Origin: Amblyornis subalaris
Taxonomy: Eukaryota > Chordata > Aves > Passeriformes > Ptilonorhynchidae
Reading direction: 5' to 3'
DNA length: 64,000 bases
Assembly (NCBI GenBank): GCA_018881555.1
Contig: JACAXG010000024.1
Location: forward strand, 7,095,254 to 7,159,253
In this document: positions 27,205 to 41,790 of the stretch, one piece after another
Layout: each line of letters opens with the position of its first letter
Position numbering within the stretch: the first letter of the stretch is position 1
Notes under the pieces: model-generated
Seen by the model: only the letters and a program-made list of their open reading frames with translations
What the model was told of the DNA's origin: nothing
The model's database searches: none
Program-made: the position numbers and the translations under genes

Positions 27205-30200
27205 GAGCTCCTAGTTTGGAGACAGAACGAGGAACCCTGTTACTAAGAGACAGGTGAGAATTTAGGGTTACAAATTATCTAGCGCACGGGAGAAAAAAAT
27301 GGGAAACAGTGATAGTCACAGATATAGCAGAGAACATGAAAAAGAATCAGATCTCACTGATGAGGACAGAAGGGAAACACAAGACAGCCATGAGAGCAAG
27401 TGAGAGGAAATACCACAAGCCCCCTCATCTGTAGAAGCAGCAGAGTCTTATCTTCAAGGTTTAACTATAAGAGCTATGAAAATCAGAAGCAGCATAAATA
27501 TCTTTTTTTTTTTTTGTTAGAGGTGGTGGAGTTTCTTCCCCTCCTCTACGGAAACACAAATTCTAAGGGCACTAGATATGCAGATTTCAGATAAAACTGC
27601 AAATTCAAATACCTAAGCAAGTCCTAGGGATGAGAGGGAGAAATGGAGTTTTCACTATTCAGAATGCAGGTGCTATTAATACAATGAAGAAGGCAGGTTT
27701 TTTTCCTAGGAGAAAACCATTTTATTCCACCCTCGCACCCTAGCAACATTAGTCTTTTGATTAAGACAGAATTGGAAGATTTCTTTTGGTCAACAACACC
27801 AACTGCATCTGAAACATCACTTAGATAAAGCCACTTCCATTCTTTATAGAGATGCAACTCAACACCAATCTTGTTATACAACTCATTGCTATGCAAGGAA
27901 TCAGCTAGAAGCTCTTTCGTCCTGTATTAATTCAAACCGATTTATCTCAATGCTCATGAGAGCAGACACTGCACCACACATACAGCATAGCATTGATCTC
28001 AAAAGTGGTGTATCATCCCAGGACAACCACACAGAAAGGTCATCCTGAAGCCAATGTTGGCTAGTAAATACTGCACCTCTGTTACTTAATCGGAGCCAGT
28101 TGTAATATCTTCCTTTCAATTTACACTGGACCACAAATTCCCATCTAGTCAAAGCCCAGGGTTTAATAAACAATTGCAAGGATTTAACTCCTCTTCCTTA
28201 CCGCCCTGTCACCAGGAGTTACAATCCCAAAGCAGACTAGGCAAAAGGGAATGCATGAGTGCTCTTTATCCACTCCAGAGCAAAGTCCAGGAGCTTACCT
28301 GAAGCCACTGGGGGCTCAAACTCAGGCAAAAGTGACCCTCAGGTTAAACAGAGGCATTTGATTAGCTACACACAGTGACTGCATCAGCAGCTGCTGAGTT
28401 AATGTAACTAGGATGCCTTAAACTCTACCATTTTCATAACTGAAGCTTTGGCAACAAGGAGTTTCAACCACTTCAGCTCAAGAAGCAAGCAGCACTCTAG
28501 TGGAGGTAAGGATGTGCAGGCAAACAGGAAAGGGAGTAGTGGGGAAACTGGAATTACTGGGTATATTGCCAGAGCAGTGAAGACAGATCTTTAGTGGTCA
28601 ATCTCTCAAGATATTGGGGTTTTTCTACTAGATGATGCTATTTAGGGCATGCAATCTACACCACTATTCAAAAACAACAACAAAAACACCACACCACACT
28701 CTCCTACTCCAAAAAATCTAGCACAAGTGATACAATCTGTGTTTTCACATATTATGTATACATTTAACATATCTATGTTCCCCATATCCACAAATTATTC
28801 AACTTCTGCCAGCCAATTTGTACAGCAGTGAGGGTAATCCCAGGTGCAAGTGCTTTGTTCCCTGACACAGATTTACAGGGCAATTTGTATCATTACAGAA
28901 CATTATCATCCACATGACTATCTTTTTCTTTGTGTCTTTTTCTACTTATAAATTTTGGACACTTGTTTCAGAGAACAAGGGAAAAGAACAGGAAAAAAAA
29001 AAAGCTTTGTTCACTTACACACACAGACACCAAATCTAGGCCAAGAGTAAATCCTCAGCATGCAGAGAGACAGGATTAATTTCTAAACATATACATAAGG
29101 GAGTAGTTGCCCATGTTAACTGTCATTTAGCCACACCAGTATAGATAGCAAAAGCCTAAATAAGCTTTGATGGCTGAGGAGCAGGGCCTGACTGAGCCTT
29201 GAGAGCAGATGGGGTAAGGCCACATGGATCCTCTCTCCACTGGAGGTTATGATTGTCTGATGCATCTATACAATCTTTGGCCAAAATGCCAACTCAGTCT
29301 TCAGAAAACTTCAGGTCTATATAAAAAAAAAAATCCATACCTGATTATTTCATGTGATACATGAGCACATTAAGGACGATTGTACAAACCGTAGATGTCA
29401 CATGCTGTTTCATTGCTTTCAGGTAGAGTATAGCAATATAATCCTTTATTCAAAGACCTTTGAAACCAAGGGCGAAAATCTTAACAGGAAAAAAAACCCA
29501 AACAAACCAGAAGTTATTTCTTCAGTTAAATTTTAATTGCACTGACGCAAGATCTCCTTCACTATTGTAAATCCCCGAAGTCTACCTGAACCCTGACCTC
29601 ATTTTCTCGAAGTTTCATGCAAAAAACAGGCTTTCAGACAACTTGGACTCTTCCTAATATCCTTACCATGGGGATGGCTGTCCACACTTCTCTTCACAGC
29701 TGCTAAAGCATGTCTAAAGTCACCCATGGTAAACTAAGATTTTCAGGTGGGGAATTAGCAGCAGGGACAGACAGATTCTCAAGAAGCAAAAGATGCTGCT
29801 CTCATGATGACATCATTTATAACGAAAAGTCACAGGAGAAATTTCTTGCCCCTCTCAACTATGTCAAAGCAGAATTTCATCAAGTAAAAATCCTAAGTTT
29901 TTCCTCAGTGGCTCTATGGAGGAAATATTACAACGTATTTCTTTTTAAACCAGTGTCAGTTGCTTCTGTCAAATCGCAAACATTTGATCATGGAGTCCTT
30001 AATAAAGGTTCAGCATCAGGCAATTTGAGAGGCAACTAAACTAATAGCACAAGAGAAGGATTCCAGCACTGAAGGAAAAGCCTGTTGTTACACGATAGGT
30101 CAGAGCTATCTTCCTCCAGTCAGAGCTGAGAGAGAACCAGCTTGTCTCTCCCTGCAGTCATTCCACTAATGCCCGTGCTCCTTGCTTAATCCTGCCTCAT

Positions 30201-31540
30201 GTCCTGTGCCACATCCTTCCTAGCAAAATATGAAATCAGCAGGAAACAGAGACTGTTTAGGGACTACACCGTGCTGCTGCCGAGCACAAGCCTGCTCATC
30301 ACCACAACAGCTAAATTTAGTACAAAAGAGAGGGACTGGAAGAAAGGATGCCCTACACCACAGGCTCATGAGTCTGTTTTCTCTTTTCCTCCCTTCCTTC
30401 CCCTGCCCTTTCGGGAAGCACAGTCACTTCCATGCCAGCTAGTGCTTCACAGTTTAGGCTATGAGGGGGATGAGTCTCTTTGTCCCCACCTACTCACACA
30501 ACCAGGGGACCCTCCAGAACAAGCCCTTTTCTACTAACAAATAAAGTAAGTTCCACTGTCAAAAATTCCTACCATCTGCTTTTCATTTTTTCCTTATAAC
30601 AGAAAAATACATTCTCTGCTATTTTTAAACTGAATTTGTTTGCAGTCCTAACTTCTTTGCTTTCTAATAAACATTTTTACCTAAATATGTAGATGCCACT
30701 AAGAAAATAGGCTTTAGATACAGGGAAAGTTTGGCTCAGGAAAACACAACTGATCCCAAGATCCCTGATAAATAAATCTTACTGAGATGGGGATCTCGAC
30801 TTCCCAATTATACCATTTAGAGAAAATGACAACGTTTTAACTTAAAATAAATCTGATATCCAGAACATATTAAGGAAAAAAAATCCCAAACTGATATTTT
30901 GATTGACCTGGATTAGGAAGCAACTACAGAGGCAAAGCTGAGCAAACAAGAGCCTTTTGTAGGCAGGTGGGGTGGAGGTGGAAGGGACAAATAATTATGG
31001 TGATACATACTTGAGGCAGCACCTCTTCAGTTTGGATTAATTGCAGGCAGAACATCATGTCTGACCAGGTTCTCAACCAGATTTCTCCGAGTCCAATCCA
31101 GTGACGTACTGATAAGCTTCTGTATCTACTTTAATTGATAAGAGCTTTCAGGACAGACTAACAGCAGAAATCTGAAGATAGGAAATAATACAGACAAGTG
31201 GCTGATTTTCTGTTTGTGGCTAACAAAGTCAGTCCTTACATTTATGGAAAAGAAGTGTTTCTTATGAAAACAGATACAAATTTTTTTTTTTTCCATTACA
31301 AAGGAAAGATCTATTTAAAAAATCTTTTCTTTGGCATTTTTAATGGAAAATGCCACTTACAACCAGTTCTATTTCTATGTAACAAATATGCTATAGAGAT
31401 GTAACAGCATATCTGGTTGTTCAAAAAAATGTCAGGGAAGCACACTAACTCATCTCACCCTGCTATTTCCGTATTTGTACATGAATTTATGTATTACAAA
31501 GAAAGGGATTGAATAAGTCTCATTTTAACCTTTTAACCTT

Positions 31541-31555
31541 TTGTTGTTGTTGTTG
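31541..31555. repeat. (TTG)5 microsatellite
   Basis: Five uninterrupted TTG/GTT units next to two TTTTAACC repeats (about 31524-31539). Confidence 0.8.
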
Positions 31556-32694
31556 AACTCCTGCTTTATTTCTGAACTACATGCTTTAAAGTTAACACAT
31601 CGTCATGTGGGTGAATGTCTAAAGATTGTGTTGTGAAATGTCTGGAATTAATATTGTATATGTGTAGTGGATTAGCCAGTACTCATGTTAATAGAAAAGT
31701 TAGGATGTTAAAGGAACAGCTAAAAAGACAAAAGTAATATGGCACTTTTGAAAATGAACTTAAAACGCTTAGACCTACAGGTCTTGTTAGATCCATGAAA
31801 AAATAGAAACTGTAAAATTTCAGCCTTGAAATCTGCTTGAAGTCCACTCACAGGATCTATACATACATTACAAAAAGAGAAGAGTTAATTTACTGAGTGT
31901 TTTGAAGCGTCTGTAGTAGTGGAAAAAGGCAATGACACATAGCTGTTCCTCCAGATTACTTACCAGCATCTCCATATATAGGGCTCCCATTAAAATGTGA
32001 GTGGGTAGGTTTACTCAGGGATCTCAAACATAGCACACTTCCAGAGCTTTGAGCTACCTAGGTCATATCCCACACTCCCCATGCACTCATCCCTAAACAA
32101 AGCGCAACCCTTGTGCTCCCTCACTTGTGTGGGGCCACAATCCTGTCATCAGATCTGCACATACAGTGTGTGCCACTGAAGTCACGGGCACAGAGATGCA
32201 CTTACACAGATCTGAATGTGGGCTCAGGATTTTGGCTGGAGCCCACCGTAAGGACTTGTGTACACCTGGGTCTGGGGAGGTTGGATGTTTTAGTTTCATT
32301 TTATAAATTAGGATAACTACAACTCAAGAAAGATTCGCAGAAGACAGGCTGTGCTGATGCAAAAATGGATTCACATTACTGCTTTCCACCTCTATTTGCC
32401 CTCCACCTTGCCTACAGAAAGCAAGCAAGGAGCACAGCTATTGCANATGAAGCCATTGCCTGATTTTTATTCCAGAGTAGCTCCCCATATAGAGACAATT
32501 CTGGAATCAAAGTATTTTTGTTCCAGAATAATTATGTTGCTAGTAACGTGGGCAATCTATTCCATGGTAACTGAAGTACAGCAGGACAGCCACTCTGGAA
32601 GAACTAAGATGGTTGTACACCCCCACAGACACTTGCAGTAGCTTAGGCCGTAAGGAACACCAGATAGATCTGAATGCCAGCTAAAAACAGTAGG

Positions 32695-32735
32695 AGTCTC
32701 CCCAGTGACTTCAGTGGGCTTTGGCTGAGGCACTG
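32695..32735. repeat. Palindrome-bearing dispersed repeat relic, copy 2
   Basis: CCCAGTGACTTCAGTGGGCT followed by TTGGCTGAGGC. The context (CCAGTGACTTCAGTGGG then a GGATCAGGCC-like tail) resembles a motif widespread in sauropsid genomes. Confidence 0.4.
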
Positions 32736-33120
32736 TGTAAAGGAAATTGCTTAATTCCTGTGTATTTTTAAAAAGGATTCTAAAAAAAAAAACAAACAAA
32801 CCCAAATCATATAAAACTGAGCCACAAGCCTGCAGGCGTTCAGGCACGAGCAATCCCCCAAACCCAGCGAGACCCGCACACATTTGTACAACTGCTCTTG
32901 GTGTGTGAACACCACATCTCTGCACCAAGAGCTGACAGAACTAACTCTTAACTCTTAGCTTTCTCACTGACATGCAGTCCAAAAGCCTCAAAGCATGTTT
33001 AACCATGATATACGCCTTGCTTTAAACTACCATCCTCTTTTTTAACTTGAGTAGTATGAAATTGATCGTGTGAAATGAGAACATCAAGGTGAGAAGCACT
33101 GCAATCAATTTCTTCCTTAA

Positions 33121-33133
33121 AAAAAAAAAAAAA
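33121..33133. repeat. Poly-A run, with a poly-T run 75 bases later
   Basis: A13 in this position and T17 near 33211-33227 face each other, so the region could fold back on itself. They may be the tails of lost retroelements or simple homopolymers. Confidence 0.6.
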
Positions 33134-33825
33134 TCACTCCATACAATGTTTTGCATTTCCTGAGGGATTTATTTTGTGATTGTTTAAGTTTAAGCATTGG
33201 TGATTTATTATTTTTTTTTTTTTTTAAGGATAAAATCTTTCCATCTAAAAATTCTAACCAGATGTGAATTTCAGACTTCCAAATTTGGGAATGTTCAGAT
33301 CAAGAGCTGTTGTTCTAGTCTTTCAGCCATCATCATCACTGTAAACATTAATGTTTTCAATTATTTCACCCTCAACTCATTAAGATGCTCAACCTATATA
33401 TGGCCAAAATTAAGTGGAGGTCCAGAGAATCTCAGCAGACAGTTACAGGACTCAGGCCCAAGTCACAGAACCTTAGATCACAGAAATTTTGCACAATTCT
33501 GGTAATCTGGTTACGAAAGTTAAGCAAAACTTTTGATGCAAATATTGTGCACGGCAATTATCTGGGTGATCGATCTAAGGGTGAGTTTCAGAACTGGTAC
33601 GTGTAGCTCCACTTGATTTGCATCACAAATTGGAGCTTTCTAAGGGAGAGGAGTATGTTCCTTTCTTTCTTTAGCTGGGCTCTATTAGCTTACTCCCAAC
33701 CTTCTGAGATGTTGCAGAGATAAGCAATCCCTTCCTGAACCATCAGTTCCGTCTGCCCTGCGCATCTCACAAAACAAAAGAGAAAAATGAGAAAACTTTC
33801 CTTGTATTGTGGCTCCAGCTTTCTG

Positions 33826-33906
33826 CCATTTAATAAACCATTTCTAACCATTTAATAAATTTAATTCAACCTTTTATTAAATCATTTAACCATTTAAAAA
33901 ATCATT
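33826..33906. repeat. Degenerate CCATTTAATAAA repeat
   Basis: CCATTTAATAAA or close forms (CCATTTCTAA, CCATTTAATAAATT, CATTTAACCATTTAAA) recur about six times in 80 bases. The block also contains the reversed form TTTATTAAAT. Confidence 0.7.
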
Positions 33907-34279
33907 ATGCAGATGTTATTTAAATAAATCTTAACCCTTCTGGCTATAGATGTTAACCCAATGCTCACCAATTTGGTAGTACCTTTATAGCAGTGACCAA
34001 TTTTTGTTCTCCTTCCATAGTCTTCCCTTTCACCATCTTTAGATATCAATTCACTCCCTTCAATGTCTGTGAAAACAAACTTATTTATATGTTCCAAACA
34101 TCACAGCCAGTGTCAGTCCATTGTTGCTACTGGCTCGTGCTTATGATCTGGGGAACAAGGGGTCTGAGGATTGCTGAATGCTGAACAGGCAGCAGCTCAG
34201 TTCAAGTCTCCCAGCACTAAAAGACAACATAGCAGCACGTTTTTGTCTGTTTGTTTGTTTTCCGGGTTTTTTTTTAAAC

Positions 34280-34368
34280 GTAGGGGATACTGAGGCACAG
34301 ACAAGGAGCACACAGAGAGCTCAAGGAGTCACCCGTAAGAAAATCCAGCTCTCTGCAGGATTGGACGA
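34280..34368 (+). repeat. MIR-like SINE relic
   Basis: GGGGATACTGAGGCACAGAC matches the MIR core GGAAACTGAGGCACAGAG. The expected GTCAC-type block follows at about 34327. The remainder is diverged. Confidence 0.5.
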
Positions 34369-34604
34369 AAAAAAAAGATCTACTTCAGACTAACTCTTTA
34401 GACAGCCTACAGTAGTCTCTAATTTTAGAAAGTAACATTACTTAAAAGTAAATGTAACAAGCAACAACATATATTGCACATAAAATTATGAGAGAGATAT
34501 ATATAAAAATAATCTATATTGCACTTAATGTGGCATATAACAATAACATAATACATTTTGATCCCTAATTTATGAGCTGGAATTTACGTCAGTGGCAATT
34601 GGTA

Positions 34605-34652
34605 ATGGAAACTCCCATTGGTTCTAATCTGAGTGGATTAAGTCCTGATGCT
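34605..34652. repeat. Palindrome-bearing dispersed repeat relic, copy 3
   Basis: AACTCCCATTGGTTCTAATC then TGAGTGGATTAAGTCCTGAT. It follows the same order as the other copies (CTCCCATTGACTTCAGTGGG then GGATCAAGCCCTGA) with more decay. Confidence 0.35.
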
Positions 34653-35799
34653 AAGATTGCAACACTCACAAAAAATCCTGGATCTATAGATGGAAAGAAA
34701 CAGAAGTATATAAAATCCTGGGATACGATCCTGAAATTTGTTCTCTCACAAACAATCTCCTTGAGAAAATCCAACCCAGATGAAAGTTCTGAATCATATC
34801 CTTCCCAAATCAGTGGCAAAGACCCCAAGATGAGCAACATGCCCAGAGGGATATAGTGAACCAAGGAGGAGAAAAACGAATAGTGTCTCATGATATACGA
34901 GGAGAAAGCAGCAGCAAATGGAGTTGTAACACTTTCTAGGCACTGTAATCCCACAACCCTGCAAACAGCTCCTGAGTTGAGATCCTGGAAAAGATAATTT
35001 TCTTGCCATCAACAAATCGCTGCTCTTAAAAGAGCGAGGTTGGCTGACAAGCCTTGGGGTTCACTGAGGCAGCTTCCAGTGCTGACACAAGCCTGCCTAT
35101 TAGCACAACCATGAAACATTTTATGCCAGGACAATTGCAAAGACTGAAACTCTTTTTGAAGACAGACAAGTAGATGTACTGGAACAGTCACCACTCGTTT
35201 GGTTTGGGGTTTGTTGCTGTTTTAGGTTGGTATTTGTTTTTAAACAGAGGTACAACACTGTTTAAATGCTCGATGCATGACTAACCGGGGTCATTACACC
35301 ACTGTATGAAAGTGTTTGCTTGTGACCCTATGCTGTCTCTGTGTGACTGTTCTGAGCTCACCTGGAGGTTCAGGAGTTTCTTTTCAAGTCAACTACATCC
35401 AAAAGCCACCTGTCAAACGAGCTTGTTCCCACCTCCTCCAACCCAACTACTGGCTTAACTCACTGTTAAGATGACTCTTTGCTCCACCTTCTGCATCCCT
35501 AATGGTAAGACAGGTTCTACAGGCCAGATGTTGACACCAGCTGTGTCCTGGCTGACAGCTTGGGTGATTCCAGTGGGTTGGCATGAGTGGGCACAGCCCT
35601 GCAGTTTGGGTTCAGTGAGAAGCACTGTTTATGATGCTCTGAAAAGAGGAAATGGTAAGGGAGCTATTGACATGCTTATCATTAAGCATATGCTTAAATG
35701 TCTTGTATAAATGTCCAAAGCATCAGGCTAAAGCAAAACAGCTTGCTATTCTAATTTTAGGATTGGAGGTGCAAAATAAGCTGTTCCCTTTTCCCCTGC

Positions 35800-35880
35800 T
35801 CCTCTCTGCCTCGGTTTCTCCATTAGAAAAACAGAAGAAATCACACTGATTTGCTTTGTAAGGCATTTGGAAACAGCAGC
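35800..35880 (-). repeat. MIR-like SINE relic
   Basis: On the plus strand CTGCCTCGGTTTCTCCATTA matches the reverse of the MIR core (CTCAGTTTCCTCATCT), followed by TTGTAAGGCATTTGGAAA, the reverse-side GTAAAGCGCTTTGGAAA block. Confidence 0.55.
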
Positions 35881-38800
35881 AAAAACATGAAACAAAATGC
35901 TTCCTTGCTCTACCAAGGACCCAGGGCCTGGTTACCATTCACTACAATCTTTCAAGTAAGGAGTTTCATTGTTCTCAGGAAGGACCTTCTACAAGCTAGA
36001 GGAAGGACACGAGCACCACTGGACCAGCAATGAACCACACACATTACAGACCTGCAACAGGAGAATACCCAGCCATCTCCTCCTGGGGCAGAGCATGTCA
36101 CAAGACACGATCTGAGCTGTTCCTCACACCTCCGCCATAATTTTTCTAAGGGCTGCACGTATACTACAGACACGTGCAGACTTACCAGCATTCACCAGGT
36201 CTGACTAACATTGACACAGCTGTGTGAGCAGAATGTGCGCAGTGACCCAACCATACCAGTAAAACTGCCCTCACACTGCAAGAGTCTGTTCCACTAGTGG
36301 ACAGCAGTGATTTTCACAGCAGTAACACTTTGCTACGCAGCAACATTTATCCTCAGACCACTCTGTCAATACATTCTGCCTGCTATTCTTGTCCATGTAA
36401 AGCACTGATACAGCTTCAAAAAGATTTCTCTTCCTTTCTCTGGCCTGTACTCCCACACTTTCAGGAAGCTCTTTGAGCCTCCCAACCTCTCATTTTCTAA
36501 TCTGCTATTCCTACACACACACAGAGTCCTCGGCAACTCTGCTTCAAACCACAGGAGGCAAAAAATCCACAACCACCGCAGGACCATCGGAGTCAGGAGT
36601 ACACAAAAACACACAGCCCCGCTACTAGAGATGTAAGTGGTTTTGATTTGAAGTTCCAAGAAATGCAGAGCAAGGTGCATTTGTTCTCACCACAAAGTGG
36701 CTACAAGTGCAAGCAAAATTCCTCCAGGGTCCCCCAGGGAAAGAGAACTTTTCCAGGAACCGATCCCCCTGCCCTTTCTCAACACATTTAAGAACCCGCA
36801 GCTCTTCACAGGGATACCCCGAAGGGAGGCAAGATGCTCAAAGGGAGCTCTCTCTTCCTTAGCACTTCCAACAACCTTTTTGTAAAGCTTCTAAGTGAAG
36901 CTGAAATTGGCACCTAACTTCCAAAGGAAACTTTATCTCACCAGTAAAACATGCAGGAACAATCTTTGGGAGTAATGGGAGAGGAAAGAAGTGACCGGTG
37001 AAGAGTTGGAGATTATTATTATTATTTACTGGGCTGAAAACATCCTCCCACACACCTGCACACACCTTTCTTGTCTGCTGTACTGGTCCTGAGCAAAAAT
37101 TGCACAATAACATTGCTTGAGCCGATCTAATTTAAGGATGGATACAAGAAAAACGATTCTCAGAAACTTAAGTAAGCCCAGCAGGGGCAGCTCCAAAATC
37201 TTCTGTGCATCAGCTCAAATAACCTAAGAGCGATATATGAACAGCTGCTGCAGCTTGGAAAAGTGCCTGTTCTCAGACAAGGTGGCAAACATTGACTGTT
37301 TCAGCCTAGAAAAGGAAGGGAAGCCTGGGAGCCGACTGCCAGGTCAGAGCTGGTGTCCCTTAAAAGAGCTGAGAGCCCACACTACCAGTGACACAGGAGC
37401 ACTGACAGGACTTACAGAAGCAGCGAGGGCAATGCACAGACATTCAGCTGGGTCAGTGTGGAAGATACGTTTCTAAATCAAGGATTTCTAGTCTTATGTA
37501 ATTTGTTTTCATCCCTTCCACCCTCCCCATCCCCACCCAAAAAAAGAAATTAAAATCTCACTTTCATATATTTATGAGTTCTATCTAGTTATTACAATGT
37601 CCCAAGAACGAATGGCTATCTATTCACACAGAAGCATTTAGCTATGGCTTCTTCTTTGCTTTCTTAATAAGCTCAACAAAAACATTCAGTATCTGACCTC
37701 CTCACAGATATCCACTGAGTCCAGGCTGAACAGGTCTCCAGCACTCCTTGTCTGTACTCCTACCCTGGCACCCCGGTACCTCTTTGTACTGTGTGAAGTG
37801 CTCAGCAAGGAATAGCAGAAGAGGAAATCACACCTCTGAGACGGGACAAGACATAAAACCAAGACAGACAACCACTTTAAACAAATCTGAAAGGGATTTA
37901 ACAACTGGAGATTTCTTCCAATCACAGTATCCACAAGGAGATGACAGTAAAATAATAGCCAGATGAATAGAAAACAGATGGATAGCACTCAACCAAACGA
38001 ATGAGGTAGCTCCTGCACCAATTTCTTATTTGTCAGAGACATTCCAAATGTATTTTACTGGGAGGGGGGGAATACAAGCCTTCCCCAAGTATGTGAGACT
38101 AGTTAAGTTTCCCAACTTTGCAGGCAATGCAAAAGTTCAGGAGGATAACAGAAAAAAAAGAAAAAAGTACCACCAATTCCTATTTCTGTTGCTGCTGTTC
38201 CCATCATGTGCTATTCAGAAACTATCATTATTAGAAAACATATTGTCTGTCTATATTTGGAGGGAAAGGTGTTCTTTCAGTCAACTTCCTCAAGCTGAGT
38301 CAGGAAAAAACAAATGGAGTTTTGAAATGCTGAGTCATTTTGCTTTGTATAATACCTCAAAATAAAAACCCATAGTAATGAAACAGACAAATAGACCTTG
38401 CTGTTAATAAATCCCTGAGAATCTACACAACTTCTAAGAGTTTGGTTTTTTGAAACCAAAGGTGTTCTTTTTTCCTCATGTTCAAGCTTTCAGAAAATGA
38501 ATTAAAACCAGTGATGTCACCTGTGGGGCAACATCTGTCTCTTGACCTAGCTTTCATTATGACTACCACCACCAGCTAATAATGAGTTTTTCTTTATCAG
38601 CCATCTCTTGCTCAGTTATCACTATAGGCTTCAGCCAAATCCTCTCAAATTTAGTGAAGGACAGAGATCNGGCCCAATAAAACACAATTGTCTGACAGTC
38701 TCTGTCCTGAAGAATGACGTCACCTTTAGCTGCAGAATTTTCTCTAGCTTTTCAAGTAACTTTGGAGGGAAGAGAATTTCTCAAGTCTTCCTCACAACGT

Positions 38801-39267
38801 CATCTAAGCTGCTATCAGGTGGAAGAAATTATTTCACTAGAATCCTTCACTAAAATCTACACAAATCAAAAACCTTGGGGTAATACCAAACTAGTAAGTC
38901 ATCAGTTCCACACTGAGCAGATTTCAATACTTTTTCTATTAAATTTTAAGTTCATTATCCCAGCCATGGTTCAGGCCTCCTCTCATGCATCAACCAACAC
39001 AGTGGTATCTACAGGAATTTTTCAGATAATAGTTCACAACAAAAGTTTTATTAGGGCGGAAAAAAAAAAAGGGGGGTGAACTATCCAAAATCATACCCCA
39101 GTGCTATTAAACCCTGAGTCCTACTACCAATAATTCTGCAGCATCATCCAGCAAGGGGTTAAGGTAAGATCTTTATTAATTAGCTGTATAACAGAGGTAC
39201 AAGCAGTTTCCACCCCTGATCTGACTTCATTTTGCTGGGTGTTAACACTTTATGGAGTGGCAATCAC

Positions 39268-39358
39268 ATTAAATGACTTCAAGGCCACAGACAATACAGT
39301 AGCAGAGCAGGGACTGAACTAAAACTTCCTGTATCTCCATGCAGTACCTTTCACCCAA
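39268..39358 (+). repeat. MIR-like SINE relic, 3' part
   Basis: AATGACTTCAAGGCCACAGA, then AGTAGCAGAGCAGGGACTGA and a CTCCATGCAGTACCTTTCACC end correspond to the MIR order AAGTGACTTGCCCAAGGTCACACAG, GTGGCAGAGC-GGGATT, and CCAGTGCTCTTTCCAC. Confidence 0.5.
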
Positions 39359-41752
39359 GCCTACTCTCCCTGTCCAGGATAATGAGTATATGCGCCAGAC
39401 TGGTATATTCTATAACCATCTTGCAAGGCCAGCAGAGAAGATACAAATGATACAAAATGAGCTGGCCTAGTTTTCTACAGAAGGGATGTCACACATCCTT
39501 TCACACCACACTGGGCACATACACCAAGTTCCCAGGAAAGCTCAAACACTGAACATATCACTTCCACATTTGCATGTTTTGAGGACACACTTTTAACAGA
39601 TAACTGAAACTACGAAATGACCTCTAGATTAGGCACGTGTGACAAGCTTCCTCCCCTGACCCTGAGAGGCTTCATGCTTTGCTGCAGGTTACACAGGCCC
39701 AGCCTGTCTGTCAGCACCAGCAGTTCGAAACAGCATAAATCTGCAATGAAAGCGGGGAGATTTGCTTTCAGTGTTCTCAGTCTATCTCAGAAAACTCAAT
39801 ACATGCAAGTGTCTCATTTTATTAAAGCAGCGTTCTCTCGCAATTAAACCTAAAAAGCTCAGCCCAGGTGGGCTCAGAAACACAGAGCAAGCCAGAGCAC
39901 AGCTGGAAGGTAGCAGCAGGGCTGCTGACACCAGAAGGCTCATTCAGACCTCCAGGCAACAGCTCTACCCTTCACACTAGAAGAGCAAACCATGCTGCTT
40001 CAGACTCTTGGTGTTTCTTCTACAAAAAGCAGAGATGGCTTCTCAGCAAAAGAACCATCATGTTTTCCTGAACCAGTGACCACTTTTCCTGTAATTAATC
40101 TATCCAGCCTGAAGGGAGAGTTCTTGTAAAGAAAGTAGGCGTGAATCCTTAAAAGCTTTGGTTCTGATGTCAGGTAACACAGATCTGGCCAAAGCTTTAG
40201 TCTGAGTTTCATCAATGCTTTAGCCACAGATCAGTTGGCATCACCACTGAAAAAAAACATGCCCTGCCCTCCCCACATTCCCAGCTACTTCTTCCCACCA
40301 GGCTAGTGCCTTGCACTAGCCATCCATTTTCACCCAGATCTGCTGCCCTGTCATGCACACATCTACCCCAATACTTGTGCCAGCCCATGGGAGAAGAAAG
40401 GGGAAGGGTGAAACGAGATCTTTCAGGGTGCTACCACCATACCTTGAGAGCCTCAAACTACTTCATTAGCAAAGTTACACTGGTGTATTTTTATAGTGTC
40501 TTTAAAGAATGGTTAAAAACTTGTGGAGGATTACCAACCCAAAGCTGGATATGGGCTTTCAGAGATGCTGTTGGGTTAGAGAAGGATGGTGTGATGGTGT
40601 TGTACAGCCACACTGCAGAATTCAGGAACCAGCAGGGTCAACNTAGAACAAAGACCCAAGACGCCTGCTAAAGTCATGATTTTCACTTGCCTCACCATAT
40701 TTTGAGCAGGACTCTTCTTTACATCATGCTTAAGGACCCTCACCTCTTATGATGCCAAATCCCACTATACTAAGAAAACAGGTTATATCACGGCCTTATA
40801 ACACAGTCCCTGACCTCCTACATGCACTTTATGGCAACAAATAGGGCAGAGCTTAGGGAGAATATCCTTACCCTGTGAAAAGGGAAATGACAGAGCACTC
40901 AAGTAAGAGGCAAAACAAGAGGAGGCCAGTCACTAGTTAAACAAAGATCTCAGCACAAATGACTTGGGCCTGGAAAAATGCTTGGTTTTCAGGGTTTCTT
41001 AACGAGCCCACAGCCAGAATAATTAGCAACGAACAGCAGTGAGAGCTGAGACTGAGAAATTGAGGGAAGGAAGGCAATGGACNTGGTCATGTGAGCAGCC
41101 TGCTACATTTGCACACTGGTATCCGCACACTGCCTTTTCATTTTAGGCAGATGCTGTGCAATCCAGCAGCAATGGGAAATAAGACAGGCTAAGATTATCC
41201 TTTCATCTGAAACACAGTTAAAAAATCAAAGTTAAAGTACTTCCCATTAACAGTCTAAATCACTCCAAGTTTACAACTGTACTGCCATATAAATTATCAA
41301 ACCCTCACCTTTTTTTTTTTTCCACTGGAAGGACAAGATCAGATAGAATACTACTGCTTTCTAAAACTACGCTTATCATTTAGCTCCTATTTCAAGTGAC
41401 TTAAAGAACAAATAGACTTTGCAGTCTCCAAGCGTGCTGTTTTCCCACTAGTAAGGGGAACCACCACTTTTAAGGACTGAGACTTCAAATGTATGAAGGG
41501 TGAGGTAAAAACTTGAGATCCAAACCTGAAGGAAAACTCAACATGACTATGTGGNAACAAACAGGCTATCCAATTGGAATTGTCAGAAAGGGGCAGGCTG
41601 AGCACTAGAAAAGGCAGGTATGGTAAAATTTAGCCCTGTTTCACCAGCCCAAAGTGAAGGCTGCATTCAAGAGTGCACCCTTAACTGCTCATTTGTCCAC
41701 CCATGGCATTCCAGCACCCATTCCCACAGCACCATGAACCANACCAATGCCC

Positions 41753-41790
41753 AAAGCCTGAGTGGGAAAGCCTGAGCGGGAAAGCCTGAG
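41753..41790. repeat. 14-bp tandem repeat, 2.7 copies
   Basis: The unit AAAGCCTGAGYGGG occurs twice in full (41753-41766, 41767-41780) and once in part (41781-41790), with one T/C difference between units. It lies in intron 1 with no evident function. Confidence 0.85.
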
